A stretch of DNA of 64,000 bases from Archangium primigenium (GTDB taxonomy: Bacteria; Myxococcota; Myxococcia; Myxococcales; Myxococcaceae): NCBI RefSeq assembly GCF_016904885.1, contig NZ_JADWYI010000001.1:3472001-3536000 (forward strand), given 5' to 3'. Positions within the stretch are counted from its first letter, which is position 1. The number at the start of each line of letters is the position of its first letter. Positions 8,823 to 17,552 of the stretch are shown here, piece after piece. The position numbers and the translations under genes were made by a program. The notes under the pieces were generated by a model. It did not search any database and was not told the origin of the DNA. It saw only the letters and a list, made by a program, of their open reading frames with translations.

Positions 8823-9965
8823 TCAGGCTCCCATGGCCTCGCGGGCGGCCTTGATGCGGGCGAGGGCCTCCTCGGGGGTGGTGCCCACGGCGGACAGGTG
8901 CCCCATCTTGCGGCCCTTGCGCGCCTCGCGCTTGCCGTACAGGTGCAGCCGCACGCCGGGCATGGCGAGCACGGCCTCGAACCGGGGCCCGCCCTCGCGC
9001 AGCCACAGGTCTCCGAGCAGGTTGACGATCGCCGCGGGCCGCACCACCTCCACCGAGCCCAGGGGCAGGTTGCACACCGCGCGCACCGCCTGCTCGAACT
9101 GGCTGGTGAGGCAGGCGACCTCGGTGGCGTGGAAGCTGTTGTGGGGGCGGGGAGCGAGTTCGTTGACGAGCACGCGCCCGTCTCCGAGCAGGAACAGCTC
9201 CACCACCAGCAGGCCCTCCACCTCGAGCGCGGTGGCCATGGCGCGCGCGAGCTCCATCGCCTGGGCGCTCACCGCGGGCGGCACCTGCCCGGGCAAGAGG
9301 GACCAGTCGAGGATGCGCTCCTCGTGGTGGTTGTAGGCGGGCGGGTAGACGGCCACCTCGCCCCGGGGCGAGCGCGCCACCAGCACGGACAGCTCGGCCT
9401 GCAGGTCCAGGGCGGCCTCCACCACCACGGGGCGCTGGCCCAACTCGCGCCAGGCCTCGGCGGCCTCGGCGCTGGACTTCACCGGGAACTGGCCGCGGCC
9501 GTCATAGCCGCCCTCGCACGCCTTCACGAAGCAGCGGCCCCCCAGGGCGTCGATCGCGCCGGCCAGCTCCGCCTCGGTGTCCACCTGGCGCCAGGGGCCC
9601 TGGGGAAAGGCGTGCCGGGCGAGCCAGGCGCGCTGACGCCCGCGGTGCTGCACCACCTCGAGCACGGACGCGCCCGGCCGCAGCGGGGCGTGCTCGGCCA
9701 CGGCCCGGAGCGTGGTCAGGGGAATCTTCTCGATCTCCAGCGTCACCACGTCGCTGGCGCGCGCGAGCCGCCGGGCCTCGTCCACCTGTGTGAAGTCGGC
9801 CGTGTAGCACTGGTCCACCACGAAGCGGGACGAGCAGGCGGGATCCGGATCCAACGCCTGGACCTGATAGCCGAGCGTGCGCGCGGACAGGGCCATCATC
9901 CGCCCGAGCTGGCCGCCCCCGAGGATGCCAATCGTGCCGCCGGGCAGCACCGTGCGCGTGTTCAT
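8823..9965 (-). CDS. purK: 5-(carboxyamino)imidazole ribonucleotide synthase
   Basis: 380 residues, normal for PurK. It carboxylates AIR using ATP and bicarbonate in purine biosynthesis. The N-terminus has [19 protein letters not shown], the characteristic PurK glycine-rich start. The ATP-grasp region contains [15 protein letters not shown] and later [16 protein letters not shown], with the metal-binding and substrate residues of the family. It starts with ATG in an ATGA overlap with purE, so the two proteins that act in sequence are coupled in translation. Confidence 0.95.
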   Translation of the reverse strand: MNTRTVLPGGTIGILGGGQLGRMMALSARTLGYQVQALDPDPACSSRFVVDQCYTADFTQVDEARRLARASDVVTLEIEKIPLTTLRAVAEHAPLRPGASVLEVVQHRGRQRAWLARHAFPQGPWRQVDTEAELAGAIDALGGRCFVKACEGGYDGRGQFPVKSSAEAAEAWRELGQRPVVVEAALDLQAELSVLVARSPRGEVAVYPPAYNHHEERILDWSLLPGQVPPAVSAQAMELARAMATALEVEGLLVVELFLLGDGRVLVNELAPRPHNSFHATEVACLTSQFEQAVRAVCNLPLGSVEVVRPAAIVNLLGDLWLREGGPRFEAVLAMPGVRLHLYGKREARKGRKMGHLSAVGTTPEEALARIKAAREAMGA

Positions 9966-10456
9966 GAGAGTTCCCGGTCCGCGAGGACCTCGTTCGTCCG
10001 GGCCTGACGCCAGGCCCCGAGCCGGGCGCGCAGTTCCGGGTGCTTGAGCGACAGGATGGCGGCCGCGTACAGGGCGGCGTTGATGGCGCCGGGCTTGCCG
10101 ATGGCCATGGTGCCCACGGGCACGCCCTTGGGCATCTGCACGATGGACAGCAGGGCATCGAAGCCGTTGAGCACCGTGGCCGGAATGGGCACGCCCAGCA
10201 CGGGCAGCAGCGTCTTGCTGGCCACCATGCCGGGCAGGTGGGCCGCGCCGCCCGCCGCCGCGATGATGACGGACAGGCCCCGGGACTCGGCCGTCTGGGC
10301 GTACTCGATCATCCAGTCCGGGGTGCGGTGGGCGGACACCACCCGCACCTCATGCGGGATGCCCAGGTCCTTGAGCACGTCGATGCCGGGGCGCAGGTGC
10401 TCCAAGTCGCTCTTGCCGCCCATGATGACGCCCACCCAGGGTGATTCCGTGCTCAA
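9962..10456 (-). CDS. purE: N5-carboxyaminoimidazole ribonucleotide mutase
   Basis: 164 residues, a class I PurE. It converts N5-CAIR to CAIR, the step after PurK. The diagnostic motifs are [13 protein letters not shown] at the N-terminus, [11 protein letters not shown] with the catalytic histidine, and [16 protein letters not shown]. It is the first gene of the leftward purE-purK(-ybaK) unit. The 108 bases to the next gene upstream hold its likely promoter, but I could not single out a convincing one. Confidence 0.95.
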   Translation of the reverse strand: MSTESPWVGVIMGGKSDLEHLRPGIDVLKDLGIPHEVRVVSAHRTPDWMIEYAQTAESRGLSVIIAAAGGAAHLPGMVASKTLLPVLGVPIPATVLNGFDALLSIVQMPKGVPVGTMAIGKPGAINAALYAAAILSLKHPELRARLGAWRQARTNEVLADRELS

Positions 10457-10564
10457 CGCCGTGCCTCCTGTTCGCCTCCGGAGGAGTCCGGGGGGGACGG
10501 GAAACAGGCGGAGATAGGGTGGGGGGCCCCGCCGGTCAACCCGGAAGTACCGCGAGTGAGGGAC

Positions 10565-11950
10565 TCAGTACGTGGAGCCCAGGCGCCCGAAGCCCTTGAG
10601 GCTCTTGGTCTTCGTGCGCTTGACGGCGGCGCCCACCGTCTCGGCGTCGTCGGCCCCCTCGTAGTCGCGCAGCACCTCCTCCTGCTCGGCGAGGTCCGCG
10701 GCCACCGCCGCGGGGCTCGCCACGCTGCCCGCCCGCCGGAAGAGCGCCTGGTTCTGCATCACGTAGCCCTTGGCCTCCTCCCGGCGGCCCGCGCTCATGG
10801 CCTCCGCCGCCCGCTCGAGGTTCTGGGCGCTCAGGGCGCGCGTCGCGTACACCGTGGCGTCCTTGTCCTGGCGCGCCGTCACCTCCTGCGGCCGGGACGT
10901 GACGTGGGCCTGGAGCCGGGTGTCGTGGCGCGCGGGCGCGCCCGCGCGCAGGTCCTGGTACGCGAGCGCCACGCCGGACACGTCCAGGGCGCCCTCCGAC
11001 CCGGCCGACACGGTGACGCGCGCCACCACGCGCTCCGTCTGGCCCGAGGAGAAGTCCGGCAGCGACACCGTCACCTGGCGGCCCTCCTGCTGGACGCGGT
11101 AGCCGAGCACCTCCTCGAGCCGCACGGCCTCCGGCAGGGTGAAGGAGAGGCGCACGTCGCGCGCCACGCTGGTGCTCGCCTGGCGCAGGTCGCGCTGGAA
11201 GAGCGAGGCGAGCTGGCCCGCGTCCTCCAGGAAGCCGTAGGCGCCCGCCCCGTACTCGGCGAAGCCCTGCATCAGGTCCTCGTTGAAGTCCGTGCCCACG
11301 CCGATGGCGCTCACGGTGATGCCCTCGGCGCGGATGTCGCGCACGAGCCGGGTGAGGTCCGCCGTCTCGACGATGCCCTCGGTGGGCTGGCCGTCGCTCA
11401 AGAGGATGAGGCGGTTGATGGAGTTCGGGGTCCGGGCCTCGGCCACGCGCGCGCGGCCCGTCTGCAGGCCCGCGCCGATGTTGGTGCCCCCGTCATCCCA
11501 GATGCCGTCGATGTACTGGAGCATCCGCTCGCGGTTGGCGGGCGTGGTCGCGAGGCTCGGCAGGCTCTGCACGTCCGAGCCGTAGTGCACCAGGGCGAGC
11601 CGGTCGTCCGGACCGAGCTGTCCCACGAGGTGGCGCGCCGCCTGCCGGGCCTGTTGCAGCTTGTAGCCGCTCATGGAGGACGAGCGGTCGATGACGAGCG
11701 CCAGGTTGACCGGGGAGCGCGTGGCGCCGGGCACCTCCACGCCGGTGACGTCCACCGTGACGAACACCTCGTTCTGGCCGGGGAGGATGGCGGGGTGGGA
11801 CAGCCGCGCCGTCATCGTCAGGGCCCCCGAGCCGGTGCTCACCGGGGGCGGGGGGAGGGGGAGGGGCTCGGGGCCCCGGGGCAGACCCCAGAGCACGGCG
11901 GCCACGGCGAGCGTGGCGGCCAGCGAGACGAGGGCGACCGTCTTGTTCAT
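10565..11950 (-). CDS. Exported von Willebrand factor A domain protein
   Basis: 461 residues. An N-terminal hydrophobic segment (residues 4-23) is followed by a proline-rich stretch and a VWA domain. The metal-ion-dependent adhesion site is visible at residues 88-92 in VIDRSSSMSG (DxSxS). The rest resembles the Ca-activated chloride channel-like/inter-alpha-trypsin family: a beta-sandwich after the VWA domain, then a helical C-terminus. It is probably an anchored periplasmic or surface adhesion and assembly protein. It lies between purE and the gliding locus. VWA adhesins take part in myxobacterial gliding (CglB, CglD), but this one is not clearly either. Confidence 0.7.
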   Translation of the reverse strand: MNKTVALVSLAATLAVAAVLWGLPRGPEPLPLPPPPVSTGSGALTMTARLSHPAILPGQNEVFVTVDVTGVEVPGATRSPVNLALVIDRSSSMSGYKLQQARQAARHLVGQLGPDDRLALVHYGSDVQSLPSLATTPANRERMLQYIDGIWDDGGTNIGAGLQTGRARVAEARTPNSINRLILLSDGQPTEGIVETADLTRLVRDIRAEGITVSAIGVGTDFNEDLMQGFAEYGAGAYGFLEDAGQLASLFQRDLRQASTSVARDVRLSFTLPEAVRLEEVLGYRVQQEGRQVTVSLPDFSSGQTERVVARVTVSAGSEGALDVSGVALAYQDLRAGAPARHDTRLQAHVTSRPQEVTARQDKDATVYATRALSAQNLERAAEAMSAGRREEAKGYVMQNQALFRRAGSVASPAAVAADLAEQEEVLRDYEGADDAETVGAAVKRTKTKSLKGFGRLGSTY

Positions 11951-12026
11951 GACAGGGGGCTCCTACTTCAGGACGAGCAGCCCCGCTGTGCACGCACGGC
12001 GCGCGGAAAAGTTCTGGCCGTTCGTC

Positions 12027-12518
12027 CTAGCCGTTGGTCGAGGCGGCGCAGAAGTACGGCGAGACGTTCTCCCCGAAGGTGGCGCGGTAGCCGACCGGGT
12101 CGCTCGTGCGGAAGTCGTTGAGCGCCTGCTGGTCGAGCAGCAGGGACTGGCAGGCCATGTTCGCCTTCACCTCGGGCTTGGCGTCCGGGTGGTTGACGGC
12201 GCAGGTGCTCGCGGCGCCCTCACCGGCACACGCCTTGCTGCAGTAGCCCAGCACGCGGACGATGTCGCCCTCGGGGGTCGTCTCCAGGGTGGGGCCGGCG
12301 CTGCGCACGCAGATGAGGTCCTCGCAGTCCTGGGATCCAAAGGAGACGAAGTCCTGGTCGAGCTGCACGTCGGCCGGGACCACGGGGTCGAACTTCCGGT
12401 CGGGCGAGGAGGACTTCTTGACCAGCAGGCAGGGCTTGCCCACCTCGGAAGGCACCTCGCACCCGCCGCACAGCAGGGCGGCACCCATCAGAAGAGCCAG
12501 ACGCGCAAACATCGACAT
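12027..12518 (-). CDS. cglC: Adventurous gliding motility lipoprotein CglC/GltK-like
   Basis: 163 residues. The signal peptide ends in lipobox LLCGGC, followed by a cysteine-rich mature domain (about eight more cysteines, for example SQDCEDLICV, YCSKACAGE, PYFCAAS), suggesting disulfides in the periplasm or on the outer membrane. In Myxococcus xanthus a small lipoprotein (CglC, also GltK) is encoded beside the paired barrel genes and gltC and belongs to the outer-membrane part of the gliding machine. The assignment rests mainly on that context. I place the start at the ATG at 12518, preceded by GAGG; a GTG at 12527 and an ATG at 12512 are alternatives. It is divergent from the barrel operon. 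Confidence 0.65.
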   Translation of the reverse strand: MSMFARLALLMGAALLCGGCEVPSEVGKPCLLVKKSSSPDRKFDPVVPADVQLDQDFVSFGSQDCEDLICVRSAGPTLETTPEGDIVRVLGYCSKACAGEGAASTCAVNHPDAKPEVKANMACQSLLLDQQALNDFRTSDPVGYRATFGENVSPYFCAASTNG

Positions 12519-12728
12519 GCACCTCACCCGTATCCGTCACCGGGAAGCGACTGCGTGAGCGGCCACCGTAGCACAGCGCTCCGGACCGCCAACCGCCCCG
12601 AGCGGGGGGGGCTGTCCACTGCCGGGCACGCGCGGACACCCCCTTTGCAACAATACCGAGGGGACAGACTGCGGGCATGCCGAGCGCCCACCAACGGATA
12701 GACAGGAGGCGAGAGGTACTTTGTTCGG

Positions 12729-12758
12729 TTGATGGGCCGCGAGCGTGGCGGATAGGAT
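12729..12758 (+). promoter_or_regulatory. Candidate promoter of the barrel-barrel-gltC operon
   Basis: TTGATG (12729-12734) and TAGGAT (12753-12758) are separated by 18 bases and are the best sigma-70-like pair in the 315-base gap between cglC and the operon. A start site near 12765 would give a leader of about 70 bases containing a seven-codon reading frame at 12814-12837. No other gene is visible in this gap. Predicted by eye. Confidence 0.35.
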
Positions 12759-12833
12759 GCGCGCTTGTAACCGCCTCCGATTCCGAATCCAGTCGGTGGG
12801 CCGACGCCCCTAAATGACACGGAGCTTCCGGAA

Positions 12834-13673
12834 GTGACTCGCCTCCAGGCCATCCTGCTCGCGTTGTGCCTCGCGCCAGCAGCACCGGCACTTGCCCAGA
12901 ACCAGAATGACACGGGGCTCGGACTCGATCTGAGCGGTGACAAGAAGCCCCAGGAAGAAACCACGACCGCGGAGCCGCCCGCGGAAGAGACGTTCGAGGA
13001 GCCGCCCCCGCTGCCCTCGTCCCTCACGGAGGCCCCACCCGCCGAGACGCTCACGCCCGCCGAGCGCGACGTGACGCTCGACGACCGCGTCAAGAGCGTG
13101 CAGCGCAAGGTGTACCTCAAGAAGCACCGCTTCGAGCTGGCGCCCTTCATCACCCTGTCGGTGAACGACCCGTACTACACCAAGGTCGGCACCGCGGTGC
13201 GAGGCGCCTACTACCTGGCGGACACGCTGGCCATCGCCGCCCGGGTGTCGGTCATGCAGGTGATTCCCGAGGACGACGTGCGCATCGCCAAGCGCGCCTT
13301 CCAGAGCCGCATCTTCTATTCGGTGCCCCAGTGGTCCGCCATGGGGGACGCCGAGTGGAGCCCGCTCTACGGCAAGGTGGCCTTCCTCAACTCCATCCTC
13401 CACTTCGACGCCTACCTGCTCGCGGGCCTGGGCGTGGTGCACACGGAAGTGTCCAGCCTGGAGGGCCGGGGCCCGAGCCCCGCGGCCGACCTGGGCCTGG
13501 GCATGCGCTTCGTCGTGCGCGACTTCTTCGCCGTCAACGTGGCCCTCATCAATACGTCCTACGTGGACCAGCCCGCGGGCACCACCAAGGGCGCCACCCA
13601 GAACCTCATGACGCTCAACGCCGGCATCTCCATCTTCTTCCCGCTCAAGTCGACCGGACGGGAGGCCGAATGA
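12834..13673 (+). CDS. cglE: Gliding motility outer-membrane barrel protein (GltA/GltB, CglE/CglF family), first copy
   Basis: 279 residues. A signal peptide (LLALCLAPAAPALAQ) is followed by a low-complexity acidic and proline-rich linker, then a beta-rich domain with alternating aromatic residues and a C-terminus of outer-membrane-barrel type (LNAGISIFFPL). In Myxococcus xanthus two tandem paralogues of this kind precede gltC and form the outer-membrane part of the Glt gliding complex. The start is the GTG at 12834 with GGAG 9 bases upstream. The linker carries LGLDLSGDKKP, which recurs in GltC. The next gene overlaps by ATGA. Which of the two copies is GltA and which is GltB I infer only from order. 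Confidence 0.65.
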   Translation: MTRLQAILLALCLAPAAPALAQNQNDTGLGLDLSGDKKPQEETTTAEPPAEETFEEPPPLPSSLTEAPPAETLTPAERDVTLDDRVKSVQRKVYLKKHRFELAPFITLSVNDPYYTKVGTAVRGAYYLADTLAIAARVSVMQVIPEDDVRIAKRAFQSRIFYSVPQWSAMGDAEWSPLYGKVAFLNSILHFDAYLLAGLGVVHTEVSSLEGRGPSPAADLGLGMRFVVRDFFAVNVALINTSYVDQPAGTTKGATQNLMTLNAGISIFFPLKSTGREAE

Positions 13674-14536
13674 GGACCGCCCTGCATCTGGCGCTGGCAC
13701 TCGCCCTGGGGCCCGTGTCCGCCCTGGCCCAGACCCCGACGCCCGCGCCCGCCGCGGCGCCCGCGCCCGCGGCCACCGCGCCCAAGCCTCCGGCCACGGC
13801 CGCGCCCCGGCCCGCCACCTCCGCGGTCACCAACGCCGCCCTGGGCGGCTCGGCCGAGCAGGAAGCCGGTGACGTGTCGGAAGTGGACAAGGACCGCATG
13901 GGCCCGCTGCGCGAGCGCGTGCAGCCCGTGTCCGGCCACCTGTTCCTCAAGAACGGCCGCCTGGAGATCAGCCCCTCGGCGACCTTCTCCATCAAGGACG
14001 CCTTCTTCACCAAGTACATCTTCGGCGCGGCCCTCACCTACCACGCCACGGAGACGCTGGGCCTGAGCCTGCGCGCGGGCTACGCGCTGCCCACGGTGGC
14101 GGGCGCCGCGCAGATCTGCACCTTCAGTGACGAGGGAGGCACCACCACCCGCGGCTGCCGTCGGCCCACCTTCGACGAACTCAACGGCCAGGCGCCCGGG
14201 CAGATCAACCTGCTGGGCGGCGTGGACGTGCAGTGGGCGCCCATCTACGGAAAGATGTCGCTGCTGGCCGAGAAGTTCCTGCACTTCGACCTGTACGGCA
14301 TCGCCGGCGTGAGCGCGGTGCAGTACCGGGCCCCGGCCGCCAACACGTTCACCGTGGGTGGAAACGTGGGCGTCGGAATGCGCTTCTTCGTCAACCGTTG
14401 GATGACGGTGCGCACGGAGTTCCGCGACCTCATCTACGTGGAGCAGGCGGTCAACCCGACCACCACGCTGCGCAACCAGCTGCTCTTCGAGCTGGGCATG
14501 TCCTTCTTCTTCCCCAACGCCCCCACTCAGCCATGA
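13670..14536 (+). CDS. cglF: Gliding motility outer-membrane barrel protein (GltA/GltB, CglE/CglF family), second copy
   Basis: 288 residues, a paralogue of the preceding protein. It has a signal peptide ending at about residue 21 (SALAQ) and an Ala/Pro-rich linker. The beta-barrel domain has the same landmarks as the first copy: VQPVSGHLFLKNGRLEISP against VQRKVYLKKHRFELAP, the phrase WAPIYGKMSLLAEKFLHFD against WSPLYGKVAFLNSILHFD, and a terminal strand ELGMSFFFP. An extra loop containing two cysteines (ICTFSD and RGCRRP) is not in copy one. It is coupled by ATGA overlaps on both sides, implying fixed stoichiometry with the first barrel and GltC. Confidence 0.65.
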   Translation: MRTALHLALALALGPVSALAQTPTPAPAAAPAPAATAPKPPATAAPRPATSAVTNAALGGSAEQEAGDVSEVDKDRMGPLRERVQPVSGHLFLKNGRLEISPSATFSIKDAFFTKYIFGAALTYHATETLGLSLRAGYALPTVAGAAQICTFSDEGGTTTRGCRRPTFDELNGQAPGQINLLGGVDVQWAPIYGKMSLLAEKFLHFDLYGIAGVSAVQYRAPAANTFTVGGNVGVGMRFFVNRWMTVRTEFRDLIYVEQAVNPTTTLRNQLLFELGMSFFFPNAPTQP

Positions 14537-16443
14537 AACGCCTGCTCAAGCCCCTCTGCCTCGCGTCCCTCGGGCTCACGCTGACGTGGGCCGCTCCCTC
14601 CCTGGCCCAGAGCTTCGAGGGCCTGGACCTGTCCCAACCCAAGAAGAAGCCCGCGAAGAAGCCCTCGCGGGGCAAGAAGGCCACGGACACCGAGGAGAAC
14701 ACCCAGGACGCCGCTCCTCAGGCGCCCGCCTCCAACGCGCCCTCCGGCGGCATGGGCCTGGACCTCACCTCGGACGCGCCCGCGCCCACCCAGGCCGCGC
14801 CCACCATGTCCTTCGACGCGGTGGACGTGTCCGGCAAGAGCGGAGACCGCCAGCGGCTGGAGGTGGCCATCTCGCTCTTCAAGAACGAGGAGTACGACCG
14901 GGCGGCCATGAGCGCCTACGAGATGATCGAGGACACGAAGCTCGTCGGTCTGCACATGGAGGCGCGCTACGTGCTCGCCAAGGCCCTCTACCGCATGGGC
15001 CTGTACCACTCGTCGCTCAGCCAGTTCTCGAAGATCCTCGCGGTGGGACCGGACACCAAGTTCTTCCGCACGAGCCTGGAGTGGCTCTTCTTCATCAGCC
15101 GCAAGACGAAGAACGAGACGGTCATCCTGGACGAGCTGGCGCGCTACGCGAACGTGGAGTTCCCCGAGCGCTTCCGCAGCGAGTTCCACTACCTGCTGGC
15201 GCGCTACCACTTCGTGCGCGGCAAGGCGCTGGATGACGTGGAGCGCCACCAGGACGCGGACAAGAGCTTCAACGAGGTCAAGCGCCTCGTGCTGCTCATC
15301 CCCAAGACGGACGTCTTCTACCCGCGCGCCAAGTTCCTCGAGGGCCTGGCCTTCTTCCGCTTCGGCAACCGCGCGGGCAGCGCCGCCGCGCGCCGCACGG
15401 ACCTCAACACCCTGGGCGCCATCGACTCCATGAAGGAGGTCATCCGCGTCACCCGCTCGACGACCGGCCTGGACGCCGAGCAGATCGCGGTGAACCAGAA
15501 GCTGCGCGAGCTGGCGTTCATGCAGCTGGGCCGCACGCACTACGGCATGCAGCAGAACCGCTACGCGCTCTTCTACTTCAACAAGGTGGAGCGCGGCACG
15601 TCGCAGTGGCTGGAGGCGATGTTCGAGTCCAGCTGGGCCAACTACCGCGTGGGCCAGTACGAGCAGGCGCTCGGCAACCTCATCACGCTCTCCTCGCCCT
15701 TCTTCCGCGAGGAGTACTTCCCGGAGGCGATGATCCTCAAGGCGGTCATCTACTACGAGAACTGCCGCTACCGCGAGTCGAGCGTCATCCTCCAGGACTT
15801 CGAGCGCACCTACCTGCCCGTGCACGATCAGCTCGAGCTCATCACCAAGAAGCAGATGGACTCGGGCGAGTACTACGGCGTGCTCGCCGACGTGCAGAAG
15901 AAGAACAAGGAGGGCGGCAACAAGAGCGACACGGACATCATCCTCGAGCGGATTCTCCGCCTGGCCCTCACGGATCAGGACCTCAAGAAGACCAACGAGT
16001 CCATCCTCGAGCTGGAAGGGGAGATGGACGCGTTTCGCGAGAAGGGCGACACGTTCGCCTACTCCGAGCTGTCCAAGCAGCTGCTCGAGGAGCTCAAGGT
16101 GCAGCGCTCCTCGCTCATCGAGAAGGCCGGCATCATGGCCAAGGGCAAGCTGGAGACGGAGCTCGGCGCGCTCAAGCAGCTGCTCGCCAACGGCCTGCGC
16201 ATCAAGTTCGAGACGGTGACCAAGGAGAAGGAGTTCCTGGAGGAGCAGCTCAAGGCGGGCGGCCAGGTCTCCATCGTCAAGAAGTACCGGTACTCGGTGG
16301 CCGTGGCGGACGATCAGCTCTACTGGCCCTACGAGGGCGAGTACTGGCGTGACGAGCTGGGCACCTACCAGTACACGCTGACCAAGGGCTGCATCCAGCG
16401 CGATACGGCCAACCGCACCCTGCAGACGAGCGAGGCGAACTGA
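14533..16443 (+). CDS. gltC: Gliding motility periplasmic TPR protein GltC
   Basis: 636 residues. A signal peptide ending SLAQ precedes a lysine-rich and then Ala/Pro-rich linker. A long helical region of TPR-like repeats runs from about residue 110 to 460, and a coiled-coil-like charged region near residues 480-570 follows. The C-terminus ends with a compact domain containing YWPYEGEYWRDELGTYQY. GltC is the soluble periplasmic component thought to link inner-membrane and outer-membrane parts of the gliding machine at focal adhesions. Position after two barrel genes with an ATGA overlap supports the assignment. Two GLDLS/T motifs in the linker resemble the one in the first barrel protein. Confidence 0.75.
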   Translation: MKRLLKPLCLASLGLTLTWAAPSLAQSFEGLDLSQPKKKPAKKPSRGKKATDTEENTQDAAPQAPASNAPSGGMGLDLTSDAPAPTQAAPTMSFDAVDVSGKSGDRQRLEVAISLFKNEEYDRAAMSAYEMIEDTKLVGLHMEARYVLAKALYRMGLYHSSLSQFSKILAVGPDTKFFRTSLEWLFFISRKTKNETVILDELARYANVEFPERFRSEFHYLLARYHFVRGKALDDVERHQDADKSFNEVKRLVLLIPKTDVFYPRAKFLEGLAFFRFGNRAGSAAARRTDLNTLGAIDSMKEVIRVTRSTTGLDAEQIAVNQKLRELAFMQLGRTHYGMQQNRYALFYFNKVERGTSQWLEAMFESSWANYRVGQYEQALGNLITLSSPFFREEYFPEAMILKAVIYYENCRYRESSVILQDFERTYLPVHDQLELITKKQMDSGEYYGVLADVQKKNKEGGNKSDTDIILERILRLALTDQDLKKTNESILELEGEMDAFREKGDTFAYSELSKQLLEELKVQRSSLIEKAGIMAKGKLETELGALKQLLANGLRIKFETVTKEKEFLEEQLKAGGQVSIVKKYRYSVAVADDQLYWPYEGEYWRDELGTYQYTLTKGCIQRDTANRTLQTSEAN

Positions 16444-16456
16444 CCCGCGCCTCCCC

Positions 16457-16495
16457 GGGGCCGGATCCTCTCGGGGGATCCGGCCCTTCTCGTTT
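16457..16495 (+). terminator. Rho-independent terminator after gltC
   Basis: A perfect 10-base inverted repeat, GGCCGGATCC (16459-16468) and GGATCCGGCC (16476-16485), extends by one further pair, has a 7-base loop, and is followed by the pyrimidine-rich tract TTCTCGTTT. It starts 14 bases after the gltC stop and ends before the plsX promoter region, so it separates the two units. Confidence 0.75.
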
Positions 16496-16523
16496 CTTCC
16501 TCCTGCGCTAAGGTAGCGCCCCC

Positions 16524-17552
16524 ATGGCCCACAAACCCGTCACCATCGCCTTCGACGTGATGGGGAGCGATCACGGCCCCGCGGAAATCGTCCGGGGCGC
16601 CGCGCAGCTCTCGCTGGAGTCCCCCCACATCCACGCGCTCCTGGTGGGCGACCGGGCCGTCATCGACGACGCGCTCGCGCAGGCGCGCCACAGTGGCGAG
16701 CGCATCTCCGTGCAGCACGCCTCCACGTTCATCGCCATGGACGAGAAGCCCGGCGAGGCGCTGGCCAAGAAGCCCGATGCCTCGGTGTCCGTGGCGGCGC
16801 GGCTCGTGGCCGAGGGCGAGGCGGACGCGCTCGTGTCCGCGGGCCACACCGGCGCGTGCGTGCTCGCGTGTGCCCGGCACTTCCAGCTCTTGCCCGGCGT
16901 GCGGCGCGCGGCGCTCGCGGCCGTGTACCCCACGCGCATCCGCCGCGGCGAGAAGGAGGATCCGTTCTCGCTCATCCTCGACGTGGGGGCCACGGTGGAG
17001 GCCACCGCGGACGACCTGGTGACGTTCGCGGTGATGGGGGCGGCCTACGCGCGCATCATCTCGCGCAACGAGCAGCCCAAGGTGGCGCTCCTGTCCAACG
17101 GCACCGAGCCCACCAAGGGGCCGCGCCACGTGGTGGAGGCCCATGCGCGGCTCGGGGGCCTGCCCGGCATGCGCTTCATCGGCAACGTGGAGGGCGTGGA
17201 CATCCCCAAGGGCACCGCCGACGTGGTGGTGACGGACGGCTACGTGGGCAACGTGTGCCTCAAGATGCTCGAGGGCGTGCACGAGACCGTGGTGGAGCTC
17301 GCCCAGTACGCCCACAAGGAGAGCCTGCGCTGGCGCGCGGGGCTCGCCATGCTCTCCGGCGGCATCCAGCGCATCAAGGACATCACCGACTGGGAGCAGT
17401 ACGGCGGGGCGCCGGTGCTGGGCTTCGATCGCATCTTCATCAAGGCGCATGGCCGCTCGCAGGCGCGCGCCATCGCCAACGCGGGCAAGGTGGCGGCCAA
17501 GGCGGCGGCCAACGAGCTCGGCAAGACCATCCAGCAGGGTCTCGCCCGGTGA
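16524..17552 (+). CDS. plsX: Phosphate acyltransferase PlsX
   Basis: 342 residues, the usual length. It makes acyl-phosphate from acyl-ACP for phosphatidic acid synthesis at the inner face of the membrane. Signatures seen are TIAFDVMGSDHGPAEIVRGA at the start, SAGHTGACVLACA, LLSNGTEPTKG, and FIGNVEGVDIPKGTADVVV followed by DGYVGNV. Unusually it is not followed by fabH or preceded by rpmF, its common neighbours; instead a HAD phosphatase overlaps its stop by GTGA. The start ATG lacks a strong Shine-Dalgarno; TAAGGT just upstream may be a -10 element. Confidence 0.95.
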   Translation: MAHKPVTIAFDVMGSDHGPAEIVRGAAQLSLESPHIHALLVGDRAVIDDALAQARHSGERISVQHASTFIAMDEKPGEALAKKPDASVSVAARLVAEGEADALVSAGHTGACVLACARHFQLLPGVRRAALAAVYPTRIRRGEKEDPFSLILDVGATVEATADDLVTFAVMGAAYARIISRNEQPKVALLSNGTEPTKGPRHVVEAHARLGGLPGMRFIGNVEGVDIPKGTADVVVTDGYVGNVCLKMLEGVHETVVELAQYAHKESLRWRAGLAMLSGGIQRIKDITDWEQYGGAPVLGFDRIFIKAHGRSQARAIANAGKVAAKAAANELGKTIQQGLAR

